From Cyanobium gracile PCC 6307 (GTDB lineage Bacteria; Cyanobacteriota; Cyanobacteriia; PCC-6307; Cyanobiaceae), in NCBI RefSeq assembly GCF_000316515.1, contig NC_019675.1, forward strand, positions 2,195,964-2,259,963: DNA of 64,000 bases. The letters are read 5' to 3'. Both the position numbers and the translations under genes were made by a program. Shown piece by piece: positions 1 through 7,633 of the stretch (position 1 is its first letter; each line of letters begins with the position of its first letter). Under the pieces are notes generated by a model. The model saw only the letters and a list, made by a program, of their open reading frames with translations. It was not told where the DNA came from and ran no database searches.

Positions 1-268
1 CGACCCAGTTTGTATCAGCCATAATCACCTCATCGCCAGGACCTATCCCAAGAGCATGCATGCCCATATGGAGAGCCCCTGTGCAACTGCTCGTGGCGAT
101 GGCGTACTTCACGTCAAGATGAGCTTTAAATACCTCCTCAAAACGGATAATGTAGTCGTAACAGTGGTCTCCCCAGCCATTACGAGCCGCATCGGTGGCA
201 TAAGCCACTTCAGTTTCCGTGATCGATGGACGAGTATAGGGGATGTTTCGTAGCTGCTTGTCTGCCAT
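1..268 (-). CDS. DegT/DnrJ/EryC1/StrS-family sugar aminotransferase (N-terminal part)
   Basis: The first 89 codons of a PLP-dependent aminotransferase; the rest lies beyond the window edge. Translation from the ATG at 268 starts MADKQLRNIPYTRPSITE and contains the family hallmarks NGWG, the ATSSCTGALHMG stretch that contacts the cofactor phosphate, and the GPGDEVIMAD segment. The family transaminates nucleotide-linked 4- or 3-keto sugars to amino sugars for surface glycans. It lies 3 bp downstream of the C-methyltransferase and is presumably cotranscribed with it. The active-site lysine is not in view. By eye its GC content is clearly below that of the rest of the window, which suggests recent acquisition. 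The family is clear; the sugar substrate cannot be told. Confidence 0.85.
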   Translation of the reverse strand, partial: MADKQLRNIPYTRPSITETEVAYATDAARNGWGDHCYDYIIRFEEVFKAHLDVKYAIATSSCTGALHMGMHALGIGPGDEVIMADTNWV

Positions 269-271
269 CGC

Positions 272-1513
272 TCAGATGTCTGTGAGGTACGGAATCGCCA
301 CTTTCACTGGTATTGTAATCATTGGGCTAAGCTGGGCTTTCACCTCTGCCGCTAGGTTCCAGGGGAGAATAAGCAGTTCATCGGGCTGCCGCAGAAGCAA
401 CTCCTCTACACTCACGATCGGGATATGACTTCCTGGCAGCCACTTCCCGACCTTACTAGGGGCTAGATCTGCCACAGCCTCGAGCAGATCACTGCGGATC
501 CCTGCAAAGTTCAGCAGCGTGCTTCCCTTGGCAGCGGCGCCGTAAGCCAGAACACGACGTCCGCTACGACGCGCGGCCAACAGATACTCCAGTAGAGCGA
601 ACTTAGCTTCCAGTGCCCGTTCTTGGCAGCGAACGTAAGCTTCAACTGTGGTAAGGCCCGCAGCAATCTCGTCCGAAAGCACCTTGTCCACAGCTTCACG
701 CTCCGCAATCGTTTGGGCCCTTGCAGCCGACTCGCCGGCTCGGGCCAACCAGACTCGAAGACTGCCTCCGTGGGTGGTGATCTGCTCTGCATCAAGCACC
801 ATCAATCCGGCATCTCTCGCCACACTCAACATAGTAGTAAGGCTTAGATAGCTATAATGCTCATGGTAGATCGTGTCGAACTGATTGCCATCCAAGAGAC
901 TCAGAAGATGGGGGAATTCAATAGAAGCCAGTCCTGTAGGCCTGAGCATCGCTGCAACAGCAGCAAGAAAGTCATTGATATCTGGAACATGCGCTAGCAC
1001 GTTGTTCGCAACAAGCAGATCCGCCCTCAACCCTTGGGAGACCAACTCCGCCGCAAGGGGGCCGCCAAAGAAAAGCTCAATTGTTTCAATGCCCTTTTCC
1101 CGCGCGGCTTCAGCAGTTGCATGGGTAGGCTCAATACCCAAGCAAGGTATGCCCAGTTCTTGAACATACTGGAGCAGATACCCATCGTTACTTGCTACCT
1201 CCACTACAAGACTATGCTCGTTCAATGCAAGCCTCTCGGCCGCCTGCTTCACGAAGCGCTGGGCATGTCGGCACCACGTAACGGAGGTGCTTGAGAAGTA
1301 GGCATAATCTGCGGTAAACAATTCATTGGCAGGGGCATGCATTGGAAGCTGGACAAGCCAACACGAAGTGCAGACGAATACTCTGAGCGGGAAGTAGACT
1401 TCTGGCAAGTCCAACTTTTCTTCCGTAAGATAGGCATTGCTTGGTGGTTGATGACCGAGATCAATCACTTCATGGTGCAGGGGAGTTCCGCAGTGCCGGC
1501 AATGGTGGGTCAT
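272..1513 (-). CDS. Class I SAM-dependent sugar C-methyltransferase (NovU/TylC3-like)
   Basis: A 413-residue protein with the three-part build of deoxysugar C-methyltransferases. An N-terminal zinc-binding module has CxxC pairs (HCRHC near residue 5, CTSC near 49). A central Rossmann SAM-binding domain carries VVEVASNDGYLL. The C-terminal domain includes the YGAAAKGSTLLN segment typical of the family. Members methylate C3 or C5 of dTDP-4-keto-6-deoxy sugars to give branched sugars. It overlaps the upstream epimerase gene by 4 bp (ATGA), indicating translational coupling. With the downstream aminotransferase it points to a branched and/or amino deoxysugar in the surface polysaccharide. Its GC is lower than the window average. 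Exact substrate unknown. Confidence 0.85.
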   Translation of the reverse strand: MTHHCRHCGTPLHHEVIDLGHQPPSNAYLTEEKLDLPEVYFPLRVFVCTSCWLVQLPMHAPANELFTADYAYFSSTSVTWCRHAQRFVKQAAERLALNEHSLVVEVASNDGYLLQYVQELGIPCLGIEPTHATAEAAREKGIETIELFFGGPLAAELVSQGLRADLLVANNVLAHVPDINDFLAAVAAMLRPTGLASIEFPHLLSLLDGNQFDTIYHEHYSYLSLTTMLSVARDAGLMVLDAEQITTHGGSLRVWLARAGESAARAQTIAEREAVDKVLSDEIAAGLTTVEAYVRCQERALEAKFALLEYLLAARRSGRRVLAYGAAAKGSTLLNFAGIRSDLLEAVADLAPSKVGKWLPGSHIPIVSVEELLLRQPDELLILPWNLAAEVKAQLSPMITIPVKVAIPYLTDI

Positions 1514-2058
1514 GGCAGGCCCTCCAACCGAGGCAGCGACCGATCGCGCTCGCTCAATTCCTTGGGCTCCATAGGCCAGCTGATACCGAGCTGGGGATCA
1601 TCCCAACGCACACCCGACTCCTCCACTGGGCGATAAGGAGCCCCGTGGAGATAGAGCAGGGTGCTGTCCGGCTCCAGCACCTGAAACCCATGGGCACAGC
1701 CGGTGGGGATCAGCAAGGAATTCCCTGTCTCAGCACTGAGCTCCACCGCCACCCAGCGGCCTCGTGTTGCGGAGTGTGGCCGCAGGTCAACTACCACATC
1801 CCATACACGTCCTACTACGCAGGTGACCAACCGGACCTCGGCAGGCATTCCCCTCTGTAGATGCAGTCCACGGACCGTCCCGGGCCGCGGATTCTGGCTG
1901 AGGTTGACCTGCTCGATCGGACGCTCTGCCCCCCAGAGCTGGTTCCACTCACCGCGTCGGAAGACATTCAGGAAACGGCCGCGGTGATCGCCATGGGGCT
2001 GGCGCCGGATCTCCAGCACACCCTCAAGGGCCGTTACGCGGTGGCTGGGCTCGGCCAT
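1510..2058 (-). CDS. dTDP-4-dehydrorhamnose 3,5-epimerase-like protein (RmlC family)
   Basis: A 182-residue cupin of the RmlC family, which epimerises C3 and/or C5 of dTDP-4-keto-6-deoxyglucose. Visible hallmarks are DHRGRFLNVF near the N-terminus, the catalytic-His strand GTVRGLHLQRG, the VWDVVVDLR strand and the PTGCAHGFQVL strand. The start at 2058 (MAEPSHRV) is chosen because it is an ATG 1 bp from the stop of the upstream methyltransferase; the open frame extends further upstream without family similarity. This is the second RmlC paralogue in the cluster (the other is at 5519-6133), so it may be a 3- or 5-monoepimerase acting on a different intermediate. It overlaps the downstream C-methyltransferase by 4 bp. 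Confidence 0.85.
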   Translation of the reverse strand: MAEPSHRVTALEGVLEIRRQPHGDHRGRFLNVFRRGEWNQLWGAERPIEQVNLSQNPRPGTVRGLHLQRGMPAEVRLVTCVVGRVWDVVVDLRPHSATRGRWVAVELSAETGNSLLIPTGCAHGFQVLEPDSTLLYLHGAPYRPVEESGVRWDDPQLGISWPMEPKELSERDRSLPRLEGLP

Positions 2059-2059
2059 C

Positions 2060-3082
2060 TCAGGCGACGGCGGGGCGGCGCAGCACGGTGAAGGCATCGA
2101 GGTCTTCCAGACCCCAGCCATCGGCGGTGCCACTGAGGCGCTGGAACGCCACGTCAAGCCCGGCCTCCGCCGCAAACCCCCGCATCAGCTCGGCGGTCAT
2201 GTCACTGCGGTTTCCATGATTGTGGGCCCAATCGCTGTTGGGCGCGACGGTGCCGTAGTTGGAGTGGTGCAGGAAGGCACTGCCGCCGGGCCTGAGGACC
2301 CGGGCAATCTCAAGGACATAGGCGCGGACCACCGAAGAATCGAAATGGACCATGGAATCAAAGGAATAGACCAGGGTCTGGGAGCTGGAATCGACCATGG
2401 CCAGGGTGTCACCATCGGTGACGAAGTAGCGGAATCGGCAGCCATCACGTTGCTCCCCGAAGCGTTCCCTGCAGGCTTCGATGCAATTCAGATTGACATC
2501 CACGAGGGTGATCGAGCCCGCCAGCCGACGCAGAAGTTCCGTGTTACGTCCATGGCCAGGAGCCAGTTCCAGCACCTCCCGGAAATCGAGATCCTGGATG
2601 ATGGGCCAGATCACCCCATCCCATTGCTTCTGAATGTGAGGCTCCGCATCTCGGTAATAGTTGCCTTCCGCATGGGCGTCACGGCACTGGGCGATGGTTT
2701 TGAGCCGGATCATCTCGGCCGCCACAACGCCGCAGACCGCAACCGGATCCTCCTGTTTCAACTGCAAGGAGGCCTGGTTCAGATCGGCAGCCATCCGGTT
2801 CTGCAGCTCCTCCTGGAAGCAAAGAATCACGCCGCTGCGTGTCAGGTCATGGGAAAGGACCTGTTCGCGAAGACTGGAGGGAAAATCCTCCTTCACCAAG
2901 CCGATGAGATCAAGCCAGGGAACCAGCAGGCCAGGACTCTTCTGGATACGCTCAATGGCTTGGCGCCTTGAGGACGGAGGACGACTGGCGGCCACAGCAC
3001 CGATACGGGCCAGCTTCCTTCGGATCCTGGCAACCAGAGAGCGCATCGAAAGCCAACTCATTGCAGTGCTCCATCCTCCCAT
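2060..3082 (-). CDS. Class I SAM-dependent methyltransferase in the polysaccharide cluster
   Basis: About 340 residues. A basic N-terminal extension is followed by a Rossmann methyltransferase domain in the C-terminal two thirds: motif I is VLELAPGHGRNTELL, then the acidic strand end SITLVDVNLNCIEACRERFG, and motif III with EIARVLRPGGSAFLHHSN. The HHSNYGTVAPNSDWAHNHG segment is unusual but typical of methyltransferases found in cyanobacterial O-antigen loci. The ATG at 3082 is preferred over the GTG at 3091 because a G-rich ribosome-binding-like stretch precedes it; ATGs at 3061 and 3046 are also possible. It sits between wzt and the epimerase gene. Likely a glycan-modifying or chain-terminating O-methyltransferase (inference). 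Confidence 0.75.
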   Translation of the reverse strand: MGGWSTAMSWLSMRSLVARIRRKLARIGAVAASRPPSSRRQAIERIQKSPGLLVPWLDLIGLVKEDFPSSLREQVLSHDLTRSGVILCFQEELQNRMAADLNQASLQLKQEDPVAVCGVVAAEMIRLKTIAQCRDAHAEGNYYRDAEPHIQKQWDGVIWPIIQDLDFREVLELAPGHGRNTELLRRLAGSITLVDVNLNCIEACRERFGEQRDGCRFRYFVTDGDTLAMVDSSSQTLVYSFDSMVHFDSSVVRAYVLEIARVLRPGGSAFLHHSNYGTVAPNSDWAHNHGNRSDMTAELMRGFAAEAGLDVAFQRLSGTADGWGLEDLDAFTVLRRPAVA

Positions 3083-3113
3083 GACGTCCACCCCAGCGCC
3101 AGATATGGGGCCA

Positions 3114-4376
3114 TTAATCCAAACTCCAGTTCAACTGCGGCCGCACAGCACCGGGGACCTTGTGAACGTAACCATGGCGAGCTTCATCGTGCAGATCCTC
3201 AATGACCTGAAAACAGAACTGATCCTGCACATAAAAGTGAACTCGCTGAGGAACCATAGTCGTCGCTGCGAAGTTAACCGAGTAAGTCCCCTCATTGAGG
3301 AAGCGGGCTGGCAGCCAGACCGTCGCTCGATACCGCCCTGGGGAAACAGGTGGGTCTTGGCTGGGGCTGGAAACGAACGCACACTGCCCTCCCGTGAAGA
3401 GATGGAAATTCGGGATCACCGGTCCCGTGGAAGGCTCGAGAAGCTCATACGTCATCTCGAGGCCGAACTCTCGGTCAATGTGGGCATAGCTGAGACTTTC
3501 GCCGGACCGGTCCACCATCCGTGCCCCGACCATGCGGCAGAACCTGTCGCCGGGTGGATCCGCACGCAGGTCGAGCGATGAGCCCGACGTTTCCTCGCTG
3601 CTGGCGAAATAGGAAGCCGTAACGGATTCCGTGGAGCCGATCTGAGTGACCCTGCCATTCTCCAGCAACATGCAGGTATCACACAGGCTATTGACCGTGG
3701 TGAGACTGTGGCTCACGAACAGCACCGTGCGGCCCTGGCCAGTGACATCCTTCATCTTACCGAGGCACTTCTTCTGGAACTGGATATCACCAACGGCCAG
3801 AACTTCATCGATGATCAGGATGTCCGGCTCCAGGTGGGCAGCCACGGCAAAGGCCAGGCGCACATACATGCCACTGGAATAGCGCTTCACGGGAGTGTCG
3901 ATGAAGCGGTGGACTTCAGCGAAATCGACGATCGCATCGAAGACCCGATCGATCTGCCGGCGTCGCATGCCCAGCAAGGTGCCGTTGAGGTAGATGTTCT
4001 CCCGACCGCTGAACTCCGGGTGAAAGCCCGTGCCCACCTCCAGCAGGGATCCCACCCGTCCGCGGATCTCGGCCATGCCCGTGGAGGGCTCGGTGATCCT
4101 CGAGAGGATCTTCAGCAAGGTGCTCTTGCCAGCGCCGTTGCGACCGATCACACCGAACACCTTGCCCCGGGGAACATCGAAGTCCACATCCCGCAGCGCC
4201 CAGAAGGTCTCGCTGCTCAAGTGCTGCCGGCCACCAGTCCGTCGCCAGGGCCAGAGTCCCCGCTGGGGCATCCCATCCGCCGGCGTTTCATCGGCAGCCA
4301 CCGTTTCCAGATGGCCGATTTTGTAGGACTTGCCGAGGGAGCGAACCGTGATGGCGATATCGGAAGACTCACTCAT
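3114..4376 (-). CDS. wzt: Polysaccharide ABC exporter ATP-binding subunit, Wzt type with C-terminal glycan-binding domain
   Basis: A 420-residue ATPase of the O-antigen/teichoic-acid exporter family. The nucleotide-binding domain has Walker A GRNGAGKS (about residues 78-85), the family signature KRYSSGMYVRLAFA and Walker B ILIIDEVLAVGD, followed by the H-loop VLFVSHS. After about residue 265 comes a beta-rich extension of about 150 residues matching the Wzt C-terminal carbohydrate-binding domain, which in characterised systems recognises the terminal modification of the exported chain. That fits the methyltransferase genes just downstream, which could supply a chain-capping methyl group. Its start overlaps the stop of wzm by 4 bp. 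Acts at the cytoplasmic face of the inner membrane with Wzm. Confidence 0.92.
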   Translation of the reverse strand: MSESSDIAITVRSLGKSYKIGHLETVAADETPADGMPQRGLWPWRRTGGRQHLSSETFWALRDVDFDVPRGKVFGVIGRNGAGKSTLLKILSRITEPSTGMAEIRGRVGSLLEVGTGFHPEFSGRENIYLNGTLLGMRRRQIDRVFDAIVDFAEVHRFIDTPVKRYSSGMYVRLAFAVAAHLEPDILIIDEVLAVGDIQFQKKCLGKMKDVTGQGRTVLFVSHSLTTVNSLCDTCMLLENGRVTQIGSTESVTASYFASSEETSGSSLDLRADPPGDRFCRMVGARMVDRSGESLSYAHIDREFGLEMTYELLEPSTGPVIPNFHLFTGGQCAFVSSPSQDPPVSPGRYRATVWLPARFLNEGTYSVNFAATTMVPQRVHFYVQDQFCFQVIEDLHDEARHGYVHKVPGAVRPQLNWSLD

Positions 4377-5191
4377 ACGATGTCAGCAAAGCCCCTCTCG
4401 ATCCGCTGAAACACGGCCATACCAATACACAGGGAGCCCACCAGACCGGTCAGCATGCTCAGGAACATGGTGGTGGTGATCGGCACGCCACCAAGTATTG
4501 ACCAACGGAAACCCTCAATCAGTCCCACGGTGGGATTCAGGGAATAGAGAAACAGCCATTTCTCAGGGATCAATGATGAGGAATAGACAATCGGTGTCAA
4601 ATAGTTCCAGGCCTGCAGAGCAAACGGCACCGCATAGCCGAAATCCCGATGGTAGACATTCAAGGAGGCCACGATGAGAGTGAGTCCGAAGCCCATCAGG
4701 AACGCCGCCAGAAGAAAGAAGGGTGCCGCCAGCATGGGCCATCCCAGACCCACACCGAAGAGGGCCAACAGCACCACCAGAACCATCAGCCCCACCAGAC
4801 CATCCACCACCACCGATCCCATGGCGGCCAGGGGAATGATCAGGCGCGGAAAATAGATCTTCGACAGCAGGTTGGAATTACCCACTAGGCTCCCCCCTGC
4901 CCGGCCGATGGTGTTGCTGAACAGACTCCACGGGATCAGGCCCGTGAACACCATCAGCAGATAGGGCTGACCATTGCTGGGCAGGCGGGCGAAGTTGCCG
5001 AACAGCACGGCAAAGATGATCGCCGGCACCAGCGGCTGGAGAATCACCCAGACGACACCCAGGCTGGTCTGCTTGTAGCGAACCTGGATATCGCGCAGTG
5101 AAAGGAAATAGAGGAGATCGCGATATTCAACGATCTCCTTCCACTCAAAGAACGAAAAGCGGCGCCTGGGCTGAATGCGAGTGACGCTCAT
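4373..5191 (-). CDS. wzm: Polysaccharide ABC exporter permease subunit, Wzm type
   Basis: A 272-residue ABC-2 type permease. After a cytoplasmic N-terminus with the family-typical stretch YRDLLYFLSLRDIQVRYKQT there are about six membrane spans, including IIFAVLFGNFARLPSNG and the paired helices around VVVDGLVGLMVLVVLLALF. The PFALQAWNYLTPIVYSSSLI and LNPTVGLIEGFRW segments are characteristic of O-antigen/polysaccharide exporters. It forms the membrane channel for a lipid-linked glycan driven by the Wzt ATPase encoded directly downstream (4-bp overlap). The upstream neighbour is psbZ, only 52 bp away, so a photosystem gene and the exporter may share a transcript. Confidence 0.93.
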   Translation of the reverse strand: MSVTRIQPRRRFSFFEWKEIVEYRDLLYFLSLRDIQVRYKQTSLGVVWVILQPLVPAIIFAVLFGNFARLPSNGQPYLLMVFTGLIPWSLFSNTIGRAGGSLVGNSNLLSKIYFPRLIIPLAAMGSVVVDGLVGLMVLVVLLALFGVGLGWPMLAAPFFLLAAFLMGFGLTLIVASLNVYHRDFGYAVPFALQAWNYLTPIVYSSSLIPEKWLFLYSLNPTVGLIEGFRWSILGGVPITTTMFLSMLTGLVGSLCIGMAVFQRIERGFADIV

Positions 5192-5243
5192 ATGGCGGGA
5201 CTGGGTGGTCAGGGGAGGCTGTCACGCCGTCACCCTGTCGACC

Positions 5244-5432
5244 TCAGACCACAAGCAGGCTCATGCCCCAGTTCACCAGCACCAGGGCCACCCAGGCGGC
5301 GCCGCCGATCAGGATCAGGCGGTTGGAGCGGCCGCTGTCCTCGGTGCTGGCGTAAAGCACCGGCACCGCCACGATCAGGGCGAAGGAGAGCACCACCAGG
5401 GCCAGAACGGTCAGGGTATTGAGGATCTGCAT
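5244..5432 (-). CDS. psbZ: Photosystem II reaction centre protein Z
   Basis: A 62-residue protein with two membrane helices, the length and pattern of PsbZ (Ycf9): [20 protein letters not shown], then the lumenal link with [12 protein letters not shown], then a second helix ending NWGMSLLVV. PsbZ is a peripheral PSII core subunit near PsbC that stabilises antenna and dimer contacts. Here it is isolated among polysaccharide genes, between rfbC (86 bp upstream) and wzm (52 bp downstream). A decayed second copy, only its last 20 codons, lies next to ribH at 7528-7590, so this intact gene has probably moved from, or was duplicated out of, the ribH neighbourhood. Identification is firm; the history is inference. 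Confidence 0.93.
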   Translation of the reverse strand: MQILNTLTVLALVVLSFALIVAVPVLYASTEDSGRSNRLILIGGAAWVALVLVNWGMSLLVV

Positions 5433-5518
5433 GGGGCAGGAAGGCTCGAGGCCGGATCAGGCAGCGTGGGGGATCCTGCCATGCAGAGCGGGGCCATGCC
5501 CGCCGCCGGAGCCATCCT

Positions 5519-6133
5519 TCACACGTTGTCGGCAGCGCTGGACTGGGAACCGAACAGATCGCCGGCGGCCGCCAGGGCCCCGAGACCGGGGGCGGCGGCA
5601 TCCTTGGGGGCCAGCAGGGGCTGGTGCGGCTCCGGCAGCTCCCCCAGAGGCCAGTCGATGCCGATCGCCGGGTCGTTCCAGGCCAGGGAACGTTCGCAGT
5701 CGCGGTTCCAGTAGCCGGCGGTCTTGTACTGCACCTCGGCCACCGCGCTCAGGGTCAGGAAGCCGTGGGCGAAGCCCACCGGCACCCAGAGCTGGTGGTG
5801 GTTTTCGGCGCTGAGCCGTTCGCCCACCCACTGCCCCAGGGTGGGGGAGTCCCGGCGCAGGTCGACGGCCACATCGAACACCTCCCCCAGCGTGCAACGC
5901 ACGAGCTTGCCTTGGGGGTGCGGTGCCCGCTGGAAATGCAGGCCCCGCAGCACCCCCTGCACGGAGCGGGAGTGGTTGTCCTGCACGAACTCGGGGGCAT
6001 CGGCGTCCTCCTTGCCGAGGGCATCGGCGAAGCGGCGCCGGTTCCAGCTCTCGCTGAACCAGCCCCGCTCATCGGCGTAGACCGCCGGGGTGAGCAGCAG
6101 GGGGCCGTCGATGGCCAGGAACTGCACGTTCAT
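5519..6133 (-). CDS. rfbC: dTDP-4-dehydrorhamnose 3,5-epimerase
   Basis: A 204-residue RmlC that converts dTDP-4-keto-6-deoxy-D-glucose to dTDP-4-keto-L-rhamnose. The hallmark strands are present: [33 protein letters not shown] with the catalytic His, [15 protein letters not shown] and PVGFAHGFL, then QYKTAGYW with the catalytic Tyr region. The ATG at 6133 overlaps the stop of rfbA by 4 bp, so the two are translationally coupled. The last 25 residues are an Ala/Gly-rich tail beyond the usual RmlC end. rfbB (4,6-dehydratase) and rfbD (reductase) are not in the window, so they must be elsewhere if L-rhamnose is made. Confidence 0.93.
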   Translation of the reverse strand: MNVQFLAIDGPLLLTPAVYADERGWFSESWNRRRFADALGKEDADAPEFVQDNHSRSVQGVLRGLHFQRAPHPQGKLVRCTLGEVFDVAVDLRRDSPTLGQWVGERLSAENHHQLWVPVGFAHGFLTLSAVAEVQYKTAGYWNRDCERSLAWNDPAIGIDWPLGELPEPHQPLLAPKDAAAPGLGALAAAGDLFGSQSSAADNV

Positions 6134-7038
6134 CGCTGGGGCTCCAGGGCCAGGTGGTCGCTGGCGGCCTCCTGCAGCAGGCGCAGCAGGTAGTCGCCGT
6201 AGCCGGATTTCTTCAGGGGCAGGGCCAGCCGCTCCAGCTGGCCGTCATCGATCCAGCCCAGGCGCCAGGCCACCTCCTCGGGGCAGCCCACCTTGAGGCC
6301 CTGGCGCTTCTCCAGGGTGCGGATGTAGCTGGCGGCCTCGTGCAGGGAATCGGGGGTGCCGGTGTCCAGCCAGGCCATGCCGCGGCCCATCAGCTCCACC
6401 CGCAGCAGGCCTTCATCGAGGTAGAGCTGGTTGAGGTCGGTAATCTCCAGTTCCCCCCGCGGGGAGGGCCGCACCTGGCGGGCCCGCTCCACCACCGTGT
6501 GGTCGTAGAAGTACAGGCCCGTGACCGCATAGCGGCTGCGGGGCTGGGGCGGCTTCTCCTCGATGCTCAGCACCCGGCCGTCGCCGCTGAACTCCACCAC
6601 CCCGTAGCGCTCCGGATCGCTCACCGGGTAGGCGAACACCGTCGCCCCCGGCCGCTCGCCGTTGGCCCCCTGCAGCTGGGGGATCAGGTCATGGCCGTGG
6701 AACAGGTTGTCCCCCAGCACCAGGGCCGCCGGGGCGCCATCGAGGAATTCGGCGCCGATCAGGAACGCCTGGGCCAGCCCGTCGGGGCTGGGCTGCACCG
6801 CATAGCGGATCGTCATGCCCCAGCCGGATCCGTCCCCCAGCAACCGCTCGAAGGCGGGCCGGTCGGTGGGGGTGGTGATCACCAGCACCTCGCGGATGCC
6901 CGCCAGCATCAGGGTGCTGAGCGGGTAGTAGATCATCGGCTTGTCGTACACCGGCACCAGCTGCTTGCTGACGGCGGTGGTGAGGGGCGCCAGGCGCGTG
7001 CCGCTGCCTCCCGCCAGGATCAGTCCCTTGCGGTTCAT
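6130..7038 (-). CDS. rfbA: Glucose-1-phosphate thymidylyltransferase
   Basis: A 302-residue RmlA-type nucleotidyltransferase making dTDP-glucose from glucose-1-phosphate and dTTP. The signature [16 protein letters not shown] lies at the N-terminus, followed by [20 protein letters not shown], the sugar-phosphate segment [14 protein letters not shown] and the metal-binding LGDNLFHG. The start at 7038 (MNRKGLIL) gives the family-standard N-terminus and overlaps the stop of ribH by 4 bp (ATGA); the open frame continues upstream inside ribH without meaning. Its stop overlaps rfbC by 4 bp. The ribH-rfbA-rfbC chain is therefore coupled end to end. Confidence 0.94.
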   Translation of the reverse strand: MNRKGLILAGGSGTRLAPLTTAVSKQLVPVYDKPMIYYPLSTLMLAGIREVLVITTPTDRPAFERLLGDGSGWGMTIRYAVQPSPDGLAQAFLIGAEFLDGAPAALVLGDNLFHGHDLIPQLQGANGERPGATVFAYPVSDPERYGVVEFSGDGRVLSIEEKPPQPRSRYAVTGLYFYDHTVVERARQVRPSPRGELEITDLNQLYLDEGLLRVELMGRGMAWLDTGTPDSLHEAASYIRTLEKRQGLKVGCPEEVAWRLGWIDDGQLERLALPLKKSGYGDYLLRLLQEAASDHLALEPQR

Positions 7039-7523
7039 GGCGTCGGCTGCGGCAGGGCGGCCATCAGGCTGCCCATCTCCAGGGCCTGGAGGCCGTAGCT
7101 CCACCCCAGGTTGCTCTTGATGCCGGCCCGCTCCAGTGCCTGCTGCAGGGTGTCAGTGGTGAGCACCCCGAAGATCACCGGCACACCGGTGTCGCGGGCC
7201 ACGGCGGCCACCCCCTTGCTCACCTCGGCCACCACCACGTCGAAGTGGGGGGTGTCGCCACGGATCACGGCCCCCAGGGTGATGACCACCTGGTAACGGC
7301 CGCTGGCGGCCAGCCGCTGGGCCACCAGGGGAATCTCGAAGCTACCCGGCACCCAGGCCACGTCGAGCTGGCTGCTCTCGGGGCCCACATCAATGCCGTG
7401 GCGGGAGAGGGAATCGAGGCAGCCGCTGAGCAGCTTGCCGGTCACCAGATCGTTGAAGCGGGCGATCACCAGGCCGATCCGCAGACCGGCGACATCGGTG
7501 AAGCGACCTTCGAAAACCGTCAA
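7035..7523 (-). CDS. ribH: 6,7-dimethyl-8-ribityllumazine synthase
   Basis: A 162-residue lumazine synthase, the penultimate enzyme of riboflavin synthesis. Visible are the N-terminal [22 protein letters not shown], the substrate loop [16 protein letters not shown], and the phosphate/catalytic region [17 protein letters not shown] with the catalytic His, then [20 protein letters not shown]. The start is a TTG at 7523, giving the family N-terminus; no ATG or GTG lies in a suitable position. It begins 4 bp after the stop of the psbZ remnant and is coupled at its 3' end to rfbA. Riboflavin synthesis and dTDP-sugar genes in one coupled unit is not a functional pairing and probably reflects insertion of the sugar genes downstream of ribH. 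Confidence 0.95.
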   Translation of the reverse strand: MTVFEGRFTDVAGLRIGLVIARFNDLVTGKLLSGCLDSLSRHGIDVGPESSQLDVAWVPGSFEIPLVAQRLAASGRYQVVITLGAVIRGDTPHFDVVVAEVSKGVAAVARDTGVPVIFGVLTTDTLQQALERAGIKSNLGWSYGLQALEMGSLMAALPQPTP

Positions 7524-7527
7524 GGGG

Positions 7528-7590
7528 TCAGACCACGAACAAGCTCATGTCCCAGTTGAGCAGCACCAGGGCCGACCCGGCCAGCCCCCC
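7528..7590 (-). pseudogene. psbZ: Remnant of psbZ (last 20 codons and stop)
   Basis: On the minus strand, reading into the TGA at 7528-7530, the frame ends [14 protein letters not shown]. The intact psbZ at 5244-5432 ends [14 protein letters not shown]. About 14 of the last 20 residues agree, and over the last 46 nucleotides about 40 are identical. Upstream the match stops, and an in-frame TAG follows within about 10 codons, so no first helix remains. The differences are mostly third-position or conservative changes, as expected for a formerly functional gene rather than a chance match. It lies 4 bp upstream of ribH and inside the 5' flank of mutS. Confidence 0.75.
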
Positions 7591-7633
7591 GGCCCGGTCC
7601 CCCTACGATCGGGACGCTCCTGACGGCGGACCC

